NCBI GenBank assembly: GCA_020216655.1
Contig: JAIWNU010000163.1
Coordinates: 1-11,328, forward strand
DNA length: 11,328 nt
Source of the DNA: Treponema sp.
Lineage (GTDB): Bacteria > Spirochaetota > Spirochaetia > Treponematales > Breznakiellaceae
Reading direction: 5' to 3'
The first letter of the stretch is position 1. Every line of letters starts with the position of its first letter. The position numbers and the translations under genes are program-made. This document shows, piece after piece, positions 1-7,366 of the stretch. The notes under the pieces were generated by a model. The model was not told where the DNA came from. It did no database searches and saw nothing but the letters and a program-made list of their open reading frames with translations.

Positions 1-962
1 CTTATATCCTGGATATCAAGGCCCCGGGCTGCAAGGTCGCTCGTGACCAATACCCGGACACGGCCGGAACGGAAATCGTCCATGGCCTTTTTCCGGCTTT
101 GTTTGTCCATATCTCCATAGAGTCCTGCGGCGGCAATTTTATGAAATTGGAGCTGGGACACCACGTTGCCGATCTGACCATTGATATTGTAAAAGACCAG
201 CGCTTTTTTCGGATTTGTCGCTGCGATAAAAGAGCGAAGAGTAGCGATTTTTTTTCTTCCTTCAGCGAACAGGGCCCAATGTTCAATGTTTTTTTGGAGG
301 ACCTCCCGGTCTTCTACTGTAATTTCAAGGGCTCTTTCTTTTAAGAAGTTTTTAAGACGCTGCTTTGCCTTGTCTCCGATAGTAGCCGAACAAGCTATGG
401 TTTGTCTTTCCTGGGGAAGCAGGGTCGTAAATTCCCTTGTCTCCTCATACAAATCATCGGCCACAAGTCTGTCTGCTTCATCGAGTACCAGAAACCGAAC
501 CTGTTTTAGAGAAAGCTTACCCATCCGAGCAAGCTGACCTATACGGCCGATATTACCGATTACTATAAGAGGTTTATCCTTTTTGATGTTTTCAATTTGC
601 CGGCTGATATTTGCTCCGCCCATGAGGAGCGCTGCCTTAAGGGGACTCCCTTCCAAGAGAAAATCGGTTTCCTTTTTTATCTGTGCACAGAGTTCGTAGG
701 TGGGTCCGCAAATCACAAGCCATGGCCCGGTCCGTTTTACTGTCCCTTGTTCAATAAGGCTGTCCATCAGGTTTTGTAAAAGCGGAAGCAGGTATGCAAA
801 GGTTTTTCCTGTTCCTGTGGCGGACTGGAAAAGACAATCTTCTCCAGCATGTAATACCGGAATGACCCGTTCTTGAATGACTGTTGGTGTTTTAATTCCA
901 CGGACCTGTAGTCGTTCAAGAAAAATCGGCGCGATTCCAAGCTGTTCGAATGAGGTAATCAT
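1..962 (-). CDS. DEAD-box ATP-dependent RNA helicase, 3' end beyond the left edge
   Basis: ATP-driven RNA unwinding or remodelling enzyme of superfamily 2; 320 residues are visible and the C-terminus is cut off. Reading the minus strand gives the helicase motifs in order: a Q-motif region (F5, G9, TPTVIQ 25-30), motif I ATGTGKT (48-54), motif Ia as PTYELCAQ (87-94), a GG at 115-116, motif Ib as GNIGR (136-140), motif II DEAD (161-164), motif III SAT (192-194), motif IV LVFYN (255-259) and motif V TSDLAARGLD (307-316). Motif VI would lie off the window. The start at 962 is supported by AGGAG six bases upstream, which overlaps the stop codon of the preceding glycosyltransferase, so the two are probably co-transcribed and translationally coupled. 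Odd points: motif Ia normally reads PTRELAxQ and motif Ib TPGR, so both are divergent here. The family assignment is firm; the RNA substrate is unknown. Confidence 0.93.
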   Translation of the reverse strand, partial: MITSFEQLGIAPIFLERLQVRGIKTPTVIQERVIPVLHAGEDCLFQSATGTGKTFAYLLPLLQNLMDSLIEQGTVKRTGPWLVICGPTYELCAQIKKETDFLLEGSPLKAALLMGGANISRQIENIKKDKPLIVIGNIGRIGQLARMGKLSLKQVRFLVLDEADRLVADDLYEETREFTTLLPQERQTIACSATIGDKAKQRLKNFLKERALEITVEDREVLQKNIEHWALFAEGRKKIATLRSFIAATNPKKALVFYNINGQIGNVVSQLQFHKIAAAGLYGDMDKQSRKKAMDDFRSGRVRVLVTSDLAARGLDIQDI

Positions 963-969
963 AATCTCC

Positions 970-2124
970 TTAGCGCTTCCGGAATTCTTCATATAAACTA
1001 ATCATGGAATCTATAAAACGATCCACTGAGTAGTTTCGAGAAATTTCTTCCGATTTTTTACCCATAGTTACTCGTTTCTCTTTGTCAGAAAGCACCTCTA
1101 CTGCTTTTTCCCAAAGCTGTTTGTCATTTTCCAGAGCCCAGCCATTTTCTCCATTCTTTACCATGTCGTCGATACTGGGATCTGCTGCAGCCACAACCGG
1201 TAATCCCGATGCCATTGCTTCGATAAAGGTAATAGGATGAACTTCACTATGAGATGCGCTCATAAAGAGATCTGCAGCAGCATAGACAATTTTAATTTCT
1301 GCAGGCCACCGAAGATATCCGGTAAATATTGTTTCTTTGGATACCCCAAGTTCATAAGCGTAGGCTTCTAGCTCATGCCGATCAGGACCATCTCCGACGA
1401 TCATAAGCCGAGCATTGGGCCTTCTTTGAACTATTTCTTTAAAGTTTAGTAGTAAAGTATTAATGTTTTTTTCTGTCGCTAGACGGCCTACAAAAACAAT
1501 TAACTCATTTTCGTTTGTAATATTAAATCGACTTCGCAAAACTTGAGCCGCTTTTATTATTTCATCAGACCGTTCATAAAAAGTGCTCAAATCTATTCCA
1601 TTAGGTATTATCCGCACCGGTTTTTTATATCCATTGTTAACAAGGTAATCTCTAATTTTCTTTGAAGGCGCAATAACACAGTCTTCATTTCTTAATACTA
1701 TGTTAAGTAATCCAGGTACTTTACCTTTTAACAAAGGCTCCAACAGCGGAAGATAATAGAGATAATCTTCATAATAGGTATGTAATGTATGTACCGAAGG
1801 TATATGTAATTTTTTTTGTACCGCTTGGGCTGCGATATGAAGACTAAACTCTGAATGGCTATGAATTATATCAAGATTAAGGTCTCGAGCTATTTTAACT
1901 ACCTGGGGCTCAAAAAAGAAGCCTATCCGGTGCTGGGGTTCATTGGGAAATTTTATTGACGGAATTCGGTAGACTCCATCTTCTGGCTTCGCATCAGGAT
2001 GTTGTACAGTGAAAACAAAAACTTGATGACCGCGCTTTTCAAGCTCAGTTTTTAATGTTCTCACCACAGTAACTACACCATTAACCTGGGGGGGGTAAGT
2101 ATCGCTAAATAAACCAATACGCAT
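970..2124 (-). CDS. GT4-family glycosyltransferase, possibly a diacylglycerol glycosyltransferase
   Basis: GT-B fold, retaining sugar transferase of 384 residues, a usual GT4 length. The N-terminus has the typical [11 protein letters not shown] (7-17), then HSHSEF (88-93), PNGID in the linker region, FVGRL at the start of the nucleotide-sugar domain, and the EX7E-type pair E294/E302 in [14 protein letters not shown]. The start is set at 2124 because GAGG lies 7 bases upstream. An in-frame ATG at 2187 falls inside the predicted -10 box and would add 21 residues foreign to the family. Its overall look recalls bacterial 1,2-diacylglycerol 3-glucosyltransferases (membrane glycolipid synthesis), but other lipid or polysaccharide acceptors fit equally well. 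It leads a minus-strand unit with the helicase. Its middle is AT-rich (77 of 240 bases are G/C at 1441-1680, hand count), unlike the genes to its right. Codons 10-13 contain a C8 tract. Confidence 0.9.
   Translation of the reverse strand: MRIGLFSDTYPPQVNGVVTVVRTLKTELEKRGHQVFVFTVQHPDAKPEDGVYRIPSIKFPNEPQHRIGFFFEPQVVKIARDLNLDIIHSHSEFSLHIAAQAVQKKLHIPSVHTLHTYYEDYLYYLPLLEPLLKGKVPGLLNIVLRNEDCVIAPSKKIRDYLVNNGYKKPVRIIPNGIDLSTFYERSDEIIKAAQVLRSRFNITNENELIVFVGRLATEKNINTLLLNFKEIVQRRPNARLMIVGDGPDRHELEAYAYELGVSKETIFTGYLRWPAEIKIVYAAADLFMSASHSEVHPITFIEAMASGLPVVAAADPSIDDMVKNGENGWALENDKQLWEKAVEVLSDKEKRVTMGKKSEEISRNYSVDRFIDSMISLYEEFRKR
2088..2095 (-). repeat. C8 homopolymer at the 5' end of the glycosyltransferase gene
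   Basis: Eight consecutive G on the plus strand read as TAC CCC CCC CAG on the coding strand, residues Tyr10-Pro-Pro-Gln13. It is the only G/C homopolymer of eight that I noticed in the window. Gaining one C would give TAA three codons after the tract region, and losing one C would give TAG after a few codons. Confidence 0.9.
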
Positions 2125-2185
2125 AATAACCTCTTTCATATAAAGAATTAAAAAATTAAACCTATTTCTCCTTATCAACCCGTTC

Positions 2186-2214
2186 ATTATGCAATTTTTT
2201 TAAAATTTAGTCGA
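2186..2214 (-). promoter_or_regulatory. Candidate sigma-70 promoter for the glycosyltransferase-helicase unit
   Basis: On the minus strand TCGACT (2214-2209, 4 of 6 matches to TTGACA) is followed after 17 bases by CATAAT (2191-2186, 5 of 6 matches to TATAAT). Transcription would begin near 2179, leaving a leader of about 55 nt before the ATG at 2124. The spacer is very A/T-rich. Prediction by eye only. Confidence 0.5.
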
Positions 2215-2234
2215 GCTTTCTTTTATGACTCCCT

Positions 2235-2262
2235 TTGCCAGTATATTTACCCATGCTACAAT
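2235..2262 (+). promoter_or_regulatory. Candidate sigma-70 promoter with extended -10 for the seven-gene block
   Basis: TTGCCA (2235-2240) is followed after 16 bases by TACAAT (2257-2262), preceded by TGC, which gives an extended -10 element. The start point would be near 2269, and AAGGAGG at 2288-2294 lies six bases before the symporter ATG. The -35 boxes of this and the opposing promoter are only 20 bases apart, so a single bound regulator could affect both. I saw no convincing operator palindrome between them. Confidence 0.55.
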
Positions 2263-2300
2263 AGCTTTAATCATAATAAAGATAAACAAGGAGGATCGTT

Positions 2301-3764
2301 ATGATCAGTATTATTATGCTGGTGTGCTTTTTTGCCTTGATGACTGGCATAGGCCTGTGGGGCATGGGAAAAACACGGACCCTTGGTGATTTTTTTCTAG
2401 GCGGCCGTACCATGGGGCCCTGGATTTCCGCTATTGCCTATGGAACATCCTATTTTTCTGCGGTCCTCTTTATCGGTTTTGCGGGGAAACAGGGCTGGCT
2501 TTTTGGTCTTAACGCCCTCTGGATAGCCCTGGGCAACAGCCTCATCGGGGCTATGGGAGCCTGGCTTGTTCTGGCAAAACGGACCCGCCGGATGACCCAA
2601 AACCTCGATACCATGACGATGCCGGAGTTCCTCCAGGAGCGATACGGTGCTAAGCACTTAAAACCCCTCGCAGCGGCTATCATTTTCTTTTTTCTGCTTC
2701 CCTATTCTGCCTCGGTGTTTAAAGGTCTGGGCCATCTTTTCGAGGCAGTATTCCATATTTCCTACGATGTGGCGCTCCTCCTGATGATAGGTTTTACAGG
2801 GATTTATCTTGTGCTGGGTGGCTATTTTGCTATTGCAATGACGGACCTGATCCAGGGAGCGGTCATGTTTATTGGCGCCATCGCCATGGTTATGATTGTT
2901 TATGCCCGGGGCGGCGGTTTTGTGGCAACCCTTAAGCAGATTGCACAGAATTACCAGAACCATATACCCTCTGCTGCCCAACCATCGGTGTTGACCATCC
3001 TGTCCGTCGTATTTATGACCAGCTTCGGTCCCTGGGCACTCCCCCAGATGGTGCAGAAGTTTTATGCAATTAAGGATGAACTCATGATAAAACGGGCTAC
3101 AGTAGTTACCACCGTTTTTTCAGCAGTCATTGGTTTTTCCGCTTACCTGGTTGGCACCAGCGCCCATGTTTTTTTCACCCCCGACAAGCTGCCGAAGACC
3201 GCAAGCGGTGCCATCAACTTTGATTCTATCGTACCGATACTGCTTACCCAGCTTTTGCCTGAGCTGCTTTTGGCAGTCATTTTGCTTCTTGTTCTTTCCG
3301 CTTCTATGTCCACCCTTTCTTCGCTGGTGCTGGTATCTTCCTCCTCGGTAGCCATAGACCTCTATCCGGGCCGTATCGAAACTGAGTCTGGCAAGGACAA
3401 ATCCATTGCCATGATGCGTTTCCTTTCTGCCCTCTTTGTCATCGTTTCCTATTTTATATCCCGCTATCAGTTTGATGTAATTGTAACCCTCATGTCCCTT
3501 TCCTGGGGCGCCGTAGCCGGTTCCTTCGGTGCTGCCTTTATTTACGGCCTCTTTTGGAAAGGTGCTACCAAAGCCGGTGCTTATGCAGGACTCCTCAGCG
3601 GTCTCATTACGGAAATTTTCTTCTTTTATCTCTTAGGTCCCGCCCAATCTCCCCTCGCAGCAAGTCTTGCGATGTTGGTTCCCTTTGTAGTAGTTCCCTT
3701 GGTTTCGATCTTTACTCCAAAAACAGATAAAATTGTGCTCGACAGGGCTTATAAAGGCCTGTAA
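2301..3764 (+). CDS. Sodium:solute symporter (SSS/SLC5 family)
   Basis: Inner-membrane secondary transporter of 487 residues, expected to couple Na+ entry to substrate movement. The protein is hydrophobic throughout, with about a dozen or more membrane segments. Family marks: DFFLGGR (30-36) after the first segment, the SYFSAVLFIGFAG stretch (50-62), LGGYFA followed by TDLIQG in the middle, and SASMSTLSS in a later segment. S337 and T338 there correspond to the Ser-Thr pair of the Na+ site in PutP. The aspartate used for Na+ in PutP segment 2 is replaced by Tyr51, as in many non-proline members, so it is unlikely to be a proline carrier. The ATG at 2301 has a strong AAGGAGG site. It heads the plus-strand block, 9 bases before iorA. 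From this context I infer a carboxylic acid substrate such as an arylacetate or a 2-oxoacid; the sequence itself does not show it. Confidence 0.92.
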   Translation: MISIIMLVCFFALMTGIGLWGMGKTRTLGDFFLGGRTMGPWISAIAYGTSYFSAVLFIGFAGKQGWLFGLNALWIALGNSLIGAMGAWLVLAKRTRRMTQNLDTMTMPEFLQERYGAKHLKPLAAAIIFFFLLPYSASVFKGLGHLFEAVFHISYDVALLLMIGFTGIYLVLGGYFAIAMTDLIQGAVMFIGAIAMVMIVYARGGGFVATLKQIAQNYQNHIPSAAQPSVLTILSVVFMTSFGPWALPQMVQKFYAIKDELMIKRATVVTTVFSAVIGFSAYLVGTSAHVFFTPDKLPKTASGAINFDSIVPILLTQLLPELLLAVILLLVLSASMSTLSSLVLVSSSSVAIDLYPGRIETESGKDKSIAMMRFLSALFVIVSYFISRYQFDVIVTLMSLSWGAVAGSFGAAFIYGLFWKGATKAGAYAGLLSGLITEIFFFYLLGPAQSPLAASLAMLVPFVVVPLVSIFTPKTDKIVLDRAYKGL

Positions 3765-3773
3765 AGTGGTTGT

Positions 3774-5453
3774 ATGGAAGAACTAGCCTTACTTGGTGAT
3801 GAAGCGGTTGCTCTGGGGGCCATACATGCCGGTCTTACCGCAGCCTATGGATACCCGGGCACCCCATCAACTGAAATTATGGAACGGCTTATTGCCGAAT
3901 ATGAAGCGGGCGGCCCCAAAGCCGCATGGTGTACTAACGAAAAGACTGCCCTGGAGGCTGCCCTGGGAGTATCCTTTGCGGGCCGCCGCGCCATGGTGAC
4001 CATGAAACATGTGGGGCTCAATGTCGCTGCGGACCCCTTTGTAAACGGGGCCCTTCTAGGTATTAAGGGTGGGCTCGTCATTGCCGTGGCGGACGACCCG
4101 GGAATGCACAGTTCTCAAAATGAGCAGGATTCCCGCTTTTATGCATCCTTTGCCCTGGTCCCCTGTTTAGAACCCCGAACCCAGCAGGAAGCCTATGACA
4201 TGACCCGTGAGGCCTTTGATATTTCCGAAACCTTTCATGTTCCCGTCGTTTTGCGGCTCGTGACCCGTCTTTCCCACGCCCGCTCCGGCGTGCGTGTTGC
4301 CCCAAGCCGCGGCCAAAATCCCCTGTTCAAGGCGGATAAACGTGAATGGATGCTTCTTCCCGCCTACGCACGCCGTCGCTATGCCTCACTGCTTGAGCGG
4401 CAGGGGGCAATAAAAGCCTGGGCAGAACAACATCCGCAAAACCGTCTGGAACTAGAAAACCGGGACTCAAAACGGGTTGTTATTACCACAGGTCTCGGGG
4501 GTAATTATTATGAAGAAAACCTTGAGGAACTGGATAGTTTTCTTAAATCTAAGGGCTTAAGGATTCCAGCCCGTCTCCATATCGCAGCCTATCCGGTGCC
4601 CCAGGCTTTGGTTCGCCGGCTTTGCGAAGGGGCGGAAGAAGTGCTTGTTATCGAAGAAGGCCAAAGCCTTGTAGAGGAGAGGCTCCGAGGCCTGCTGCCT
4701 CAAGAGATTCGCATTCATGGAAAAATGGATGGTACACTCCCTTCTTCGGGAGAACTGGACCCCGATGTGGTGCGCCCCGCTTTAGGGCTTCCCCCGCGGC
4801 CCAGTCTTGTCGTGGATGCCTTACAAGACGGCAGCTTTAAGCTTCCCGGCAGGCCTCCCCAGCTCTGCGCAGGCTGCCCCCATGGGGACAGTTACAATAC
4901 TATCCGCCGTGCCGTGGAAGGCCTAGAATCGGTGGCTATCACCTCTGATATTGGCTGTTATGCCCTGGGAGCCACCCCTCCCTATGATGTACCTGAAACC
5001 ATCGTTTGTATGGGAGCCTCAGTGAACATGGCAAAGGGAGCCGCCGATGCGGGCATACAGCATGCAATCGGCGTTATCGGTGACTCAACCTTTCTCCATT
5101 CGGGAATTACGCCTCTTATTGACGCAATTGCTTCAAAGACACCCATGACCCTTGTCATCCTTGACAACTCAATCGTTGCCATGACGGGATGCCAGGAGAC
5201 CATGCTCCCCTCAGAGAATTTGGGAAAACTTGTCTTGGGGCTCGGGCTTGACCCGGCGCACCTTCTTGAACTGGAAGCTAAGGCCTCAAAACTAGAGCCT
5301 AATGCGGAACTGCTGCGGAAAGAAATTTTATACCGCGGTGTATCGGTAGTCATTTTTAAGCGGGAATGTATCGAGGCAATTAAAAAAAGGCAGAAACTCG
5401 AATCTGCCAAAAAGGCCCATCCTGCATGTGAAGACCGGGGAGGTGAGGCATGA
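3774..5453 (+). CDS. iorA: Indolepyruvate:ferredoxin oxidoreductase, alpha subunit (no C-terminal ferredoxin domain)
   Basis: Thiamine-diphosphate subunit of the cytoplasmic enzyme that converts arylpyruvates plus CoA to aryl-acetyl-CoA, CO2 and reduced ferredoxin, or runs in reverse. The N-terminal half has GDEAVALG (8-15), YGYPGTPSTEI (25-35), NEK (55-57, Glu56 probably contacting the cofactor), KHVGLNVAADP (78-88) and the NEQD-type segment of the family. The C-terminal half has CAGCPHG starting at C365 and the diphosphate/Mg motif from GDSTF (436-440) to LDNS (463-466). Length is 559 residues; family members often reach 600-650 because of a C-terminal two-cluster ferredoxin domain. Here the chain ends soon after VSVVIFKREC with a Lys-rich tail, and no CxxCxxCxxxC motif is present. 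The reading frame closes cleanly and overlaps iorB by 4 nt (ATGA), so a recent frameshift is not obvious. The Shine-Dalgarno site is weak (AGTGG). Confidence 0.94.
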   Translation: MEELALLGDEAVALGAIHAGLTAAYGYPGTPSTEIMERLIAEYEAGGPKAAWCTNEKTALEAALGVSFAGRRAMVTMKHVGLNVAADPFVNGALLGIKGGLVIAVADDPGMHSSQNEQDSRFYASFALVPCLEPRTQQEAYDMTREAFDISETFHVPVVLRLVTRLSHARSGVRVAPSRGQNPLFKADKREWMLLPAYARRRYASLLERQGAIKAWAEQHPQNRLELENRDSKRVVITTGLGGNYYEENLEELDSFLKSKGLRIPARLHIAAYPVPQALVRRLCEGAEEVLVIEEGQSLVEERLRGLLPQEIRIHGKMDGTLPSSGELDPDVVRPALGLPPRPSLVVDALQDGSFKLPGRPPQLCAGCPHGDSYNTIRRAVEGLESVAITSDIGCYALGATPPYDVPETIVCMGASVNMAKGAADAGIQHAIGVIGDSTFLHSGITPLIDAIASKTPMTLVILDNSIVAMTGCQETMLPSENLGKLVLGLGLDPAHLLELEAKASKLEPNAELLRKEILYRGVSVVIFKRECIEAIKKRQKLESAKKAHPACEDRGGEA

Positions 5454-6025
5454 AACGGGATATTATCCTGGCTGGTGTGGGAGGGCAGGGCATCCTTTCG
5501 GTGGCAGCCATCATAGCAAAGGCCGCGGTAGATCAGCACCTTTCTGTGCGCCAGTCGGAAGTACACGGTATGTCCCAGCGAGGCGGGGCGGTATTAGCCC
5601 ATCTTCGCCTCAGCGACGGTCCTATTTATTCGGATCTGGTTCCTAAAGGCGGAGCGGATCTTATCATCTCCATGGAACCCCTGGAAAGCCTCCGCTACCT
5701 AGCCTGGCTAAAACCGGAAGGGACCCTGGTGAGCGCCGCGGAACCTTTCATCAATATAAGTGATTACCCCGGCTTGGAACAAATACAGAAAATCATTCGG
5801 TCCCTCCCCCGGGCTTACCTTGTGGAAACCCAGGGTTTAGCCAAGGAAGCAGGGCTCGCGAGGGCGGCGAACATGGTCCTTATCGGCGCTGCAAGCCCCT
5901 ATCTTCCCATTCCGGCTCCTGCTATGGAAGGAACTATTTGCGAGCTTTTTGCCGCCAAAGAACCGGCTGTTATCGATGCAAACATCAGGGCTTTCAGACT
6001 TGGCAGAAAAGTCTCGGAATCTTAG
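5450..6025 (+). CDS. iorB: Indolepyruvate:ferredoxin oxidoreductase, beta subunit
   Basis: Partner subunit of IorA, made of the 2-oxoacid:ferredoxin oxidoreductase gamma-type domain. The 191 residues are the usual length. The N-terminus has the GVGGQG loop (9-14), followed by QSEVHGMSQRGG (35-46), the conserved stretch typical of this subunit; further on come DLIISMEP and an LIGAASPYL segment. The ATG lies inside the iorA stop region (ATGA overlap), with GGAGG upstream, which points to translational coupling and equal subunit amounts. It carries no iron-sulfur motif, so the visible IorAB pair has no cluster-binding domain of its own. Confidence 0.94.
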   Translation: MKRDIILAGVGGQGILSVAAIIAKAAVDQHLSVRQSEVHGMSQRGGAVLAHLRLSDGPIYSDLVPKGGADLIISMEPLESLRYLAWLKPEGTLVSAAEPFINISDYPGLEQIQKIIRSLPRAYLVETQGLAKEAGLARAANMVLIGAASPYLPIPAPAMEGTICELFAAKEPAVIDANIRAFRLGRKVSES

Positions 6026-6038
6026 AAAAGGTACAATT

Positions 6039-7364
6039 ATGAATAGGGTAATAGATTATCAATATTGGGATAAGGAGACAGAAACCTTGCCCAGGGATGA
6101 GCTGGAAGCGCTCCAGCTAAAACTCCTCAGAGAGACTGTAGACAGGGCGCTCAGAACGCCCTTTTACAAAGAAAGGCTTGAAACGGCCGGTATACGAAGC
6201 GGTGGGGATATAAAAACGCTCCGTGATCTTTCACGGATCCCCTTTACAACCAAACAGGATCTGCGGGATGCCTTTCCCAAGGGGATGCTTGCGGTAGAAC
6301 GCAGCGACATTGTCAGGCTCCATGCATCAAGTGGCACCACCGGAACACCCACGACCATTTATTTTACTAAAAAGGACCTGGAACGCTGGGCATCCTATGT
6401 GGCCCGCTGTATATACGGCACCGGCTGCAATCGGGATGATGTGTTCCAAAACATGATTACCTACGGGCTTTTTACCGGAGGCTTAGGTTTGCACTACGGG
6501 GCTGAAATGGTCGGGATGCTTGTTATTCCTTCGGGGCCAGGCAATACGGGCCGGCAGTTTAAGATGATGAAGGACCACCGGACGACCGTGGTTCATGCAA
6601 CGCCAAGTTTTATGCTCCATTTGCATTCCAAAATGGAAGATGAAGGCTACTCCCTCTCTGATATTGCGCTCCGCAAGGCCTTTGCCGGTGCCGAACCCTA
6701 TTCGGAGGATACCCGGCGGCGAATCGAAGAACTCTGGAACATCGATGTGTACAATTCCTACGGACTTTCCGAAATGAACGGCCCCGGGGTCGCCTTTGAG
6801 TGCCAGCATAAGGATGGAATGCACCTTTGGGAGGACGGCTACATCGCTGAAATCGTAGACCCCGAAACCCTGGAACCGGTGCCGGAGGGAGAAACGGGCG
6901 AACTCGTGCTTACCATTCTCTGCAGGGAAGCCATGCCGATGCTCCGCTACAGGACAAGGGATCTTACCTCCTTTTATACCGATCCCTGTCCCTGTGGCAG
7001 AACCCATAGGCGAATCAGGCGAATCAAGGGCCGAACCGACGATATGCTCATCATCAATGGGGTCAATGTATTTCCCAGCCAGATAGAAGAAGTCATCATG
7101 GGTATACAGGAAGTAGGAAACAACTATCTAATCCAGGTTGATAAGGATGGAGCTCTGGACCGGCTCACGGTAAAAACTGAGGTGGGACCGAATATCTTTA
7201 TGGATGACACCAGGCCCCTCAATGCCCTTAAGGAGCGGATCCGCCACGCCTTGCAGACCACTATTTCTATCAATCCCCGGGTGGAACTCCACGAACCGGG
7301 GGCCTTGCCGGTTTCTGAGGGCAAGGCTAAGCGGGTTGTTGATACTCGGCCAAAGGATGTGTAA
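6039..7364 (+). CDS. paaK: Phenylacetate-CoA ligase family protein, first copy
   Basis: Adenylate-forming ligase predicted to make aryl-acetyl-CoA from the acid, ATP and CoA. It has 441 residues, the normal size for the PaaK family. Motifs: the phosphate loop SSGTTGTPT (97-105), YGLFTGGLGLHYG, the substrate-side PSGPGNT, the FAGAEPYSED region, the SYGLSEMNGPGVAFEC adenine-site segment, YRTRDLT, a CPCGRT cysteine pair typical of PaaK-like proteins, GRTDDMLIINGVNVFP from 331, and the C-terminal EGKAKRV with the probable catalytic lysine. The start at 6039 matches the family N-terminus (DxxYWD-like) and sits behind AAAGG, 13 bases after the iorB stop. An in-frame ATG at 5949 lies inside iorB and would add unrelated residues. 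Next to iorAB the likely substrate is phenylacetate, 4-hydroxyphenylacetate or indoleacetate. The older label coenzyme F390 synthetase fits the fold but not a bacterium of this kind. Confidence 0.92.
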   Translation: MNRVIDYQYWDKETETLPRDELEALQLKLLRETVDRALRTPFYKERLETAGIRSGGDIKTLRDLSRIPFTTKQDLRDAFPKGMLAVERSDIVRLHASSGTTGTPTTIYFTKKDLERWASYVARCIYGTGCNRDDVFQNMITYGLFTGGLGLHYGAEMVGMLVIPSGPGNTGRQFKMMKDHRTTVVHATPSFMLHLHSKMEDEGYSLSDIALRKAFAGAEPYSEDTRRRIEELWNIDVYNSYGLSEMNGPGVAFECQHKDGMHLWEDGYIAEIVDPETLEPVPEGETGELVLTILCREAMPMLRYRTRDLTSFYTDPCPCGRTHRRIRRIKGRTDDMLIINGVNVFPSQIEEVIMGIQEVGNNYLIQVDKDGALDRLTVKTEVGPNIFMDDTRPLNALKERIRHALQTTISINPRVELHEPGALPVSEGKAKRVVDTRPKDV

Positions 7365-7366
7365 TC

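Noticed and set aside
247..254. Run of eight T's (A8 on the coding strand) in the helicase gene
   Set aside because: A/T homopolymers of this length are common in coding DNA, it encodes an ordinary Arg-Lys-Lys, and its mid-gene position makes a regulatory role unlikely.
2125..2187. Upstream ATG at 2187 as the glycosyltransferase start
   Set aside because: It falls within the predicted -10 box and adds residues that do not belong to the GT4 N-terminus; the ATG at 2124 has a ribosome site and matches the family start.
4982..5566. Antisense open frame over the iorA-iorB junction (194 codons)
   Set aside because: Both sense genes are strongly supported by motifs; the antisense translation is Ser-rich and without a recognisable domain.
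5949..6038. Upstream ATG at 5949 as the first paaK start
   Set aside because: It lies inside iorB and adds 30 residues unlike any PaaK N-terminus; the ATG at 6039 is correctly placed.
6483..7007. Antisense open frame over the first paaK
   Set aside because: Shadow of the sense coding sequence, with no ribosome site or family match; its likeness to the frame at 7124-8464 only mirrors the paralogy of the two ligases.
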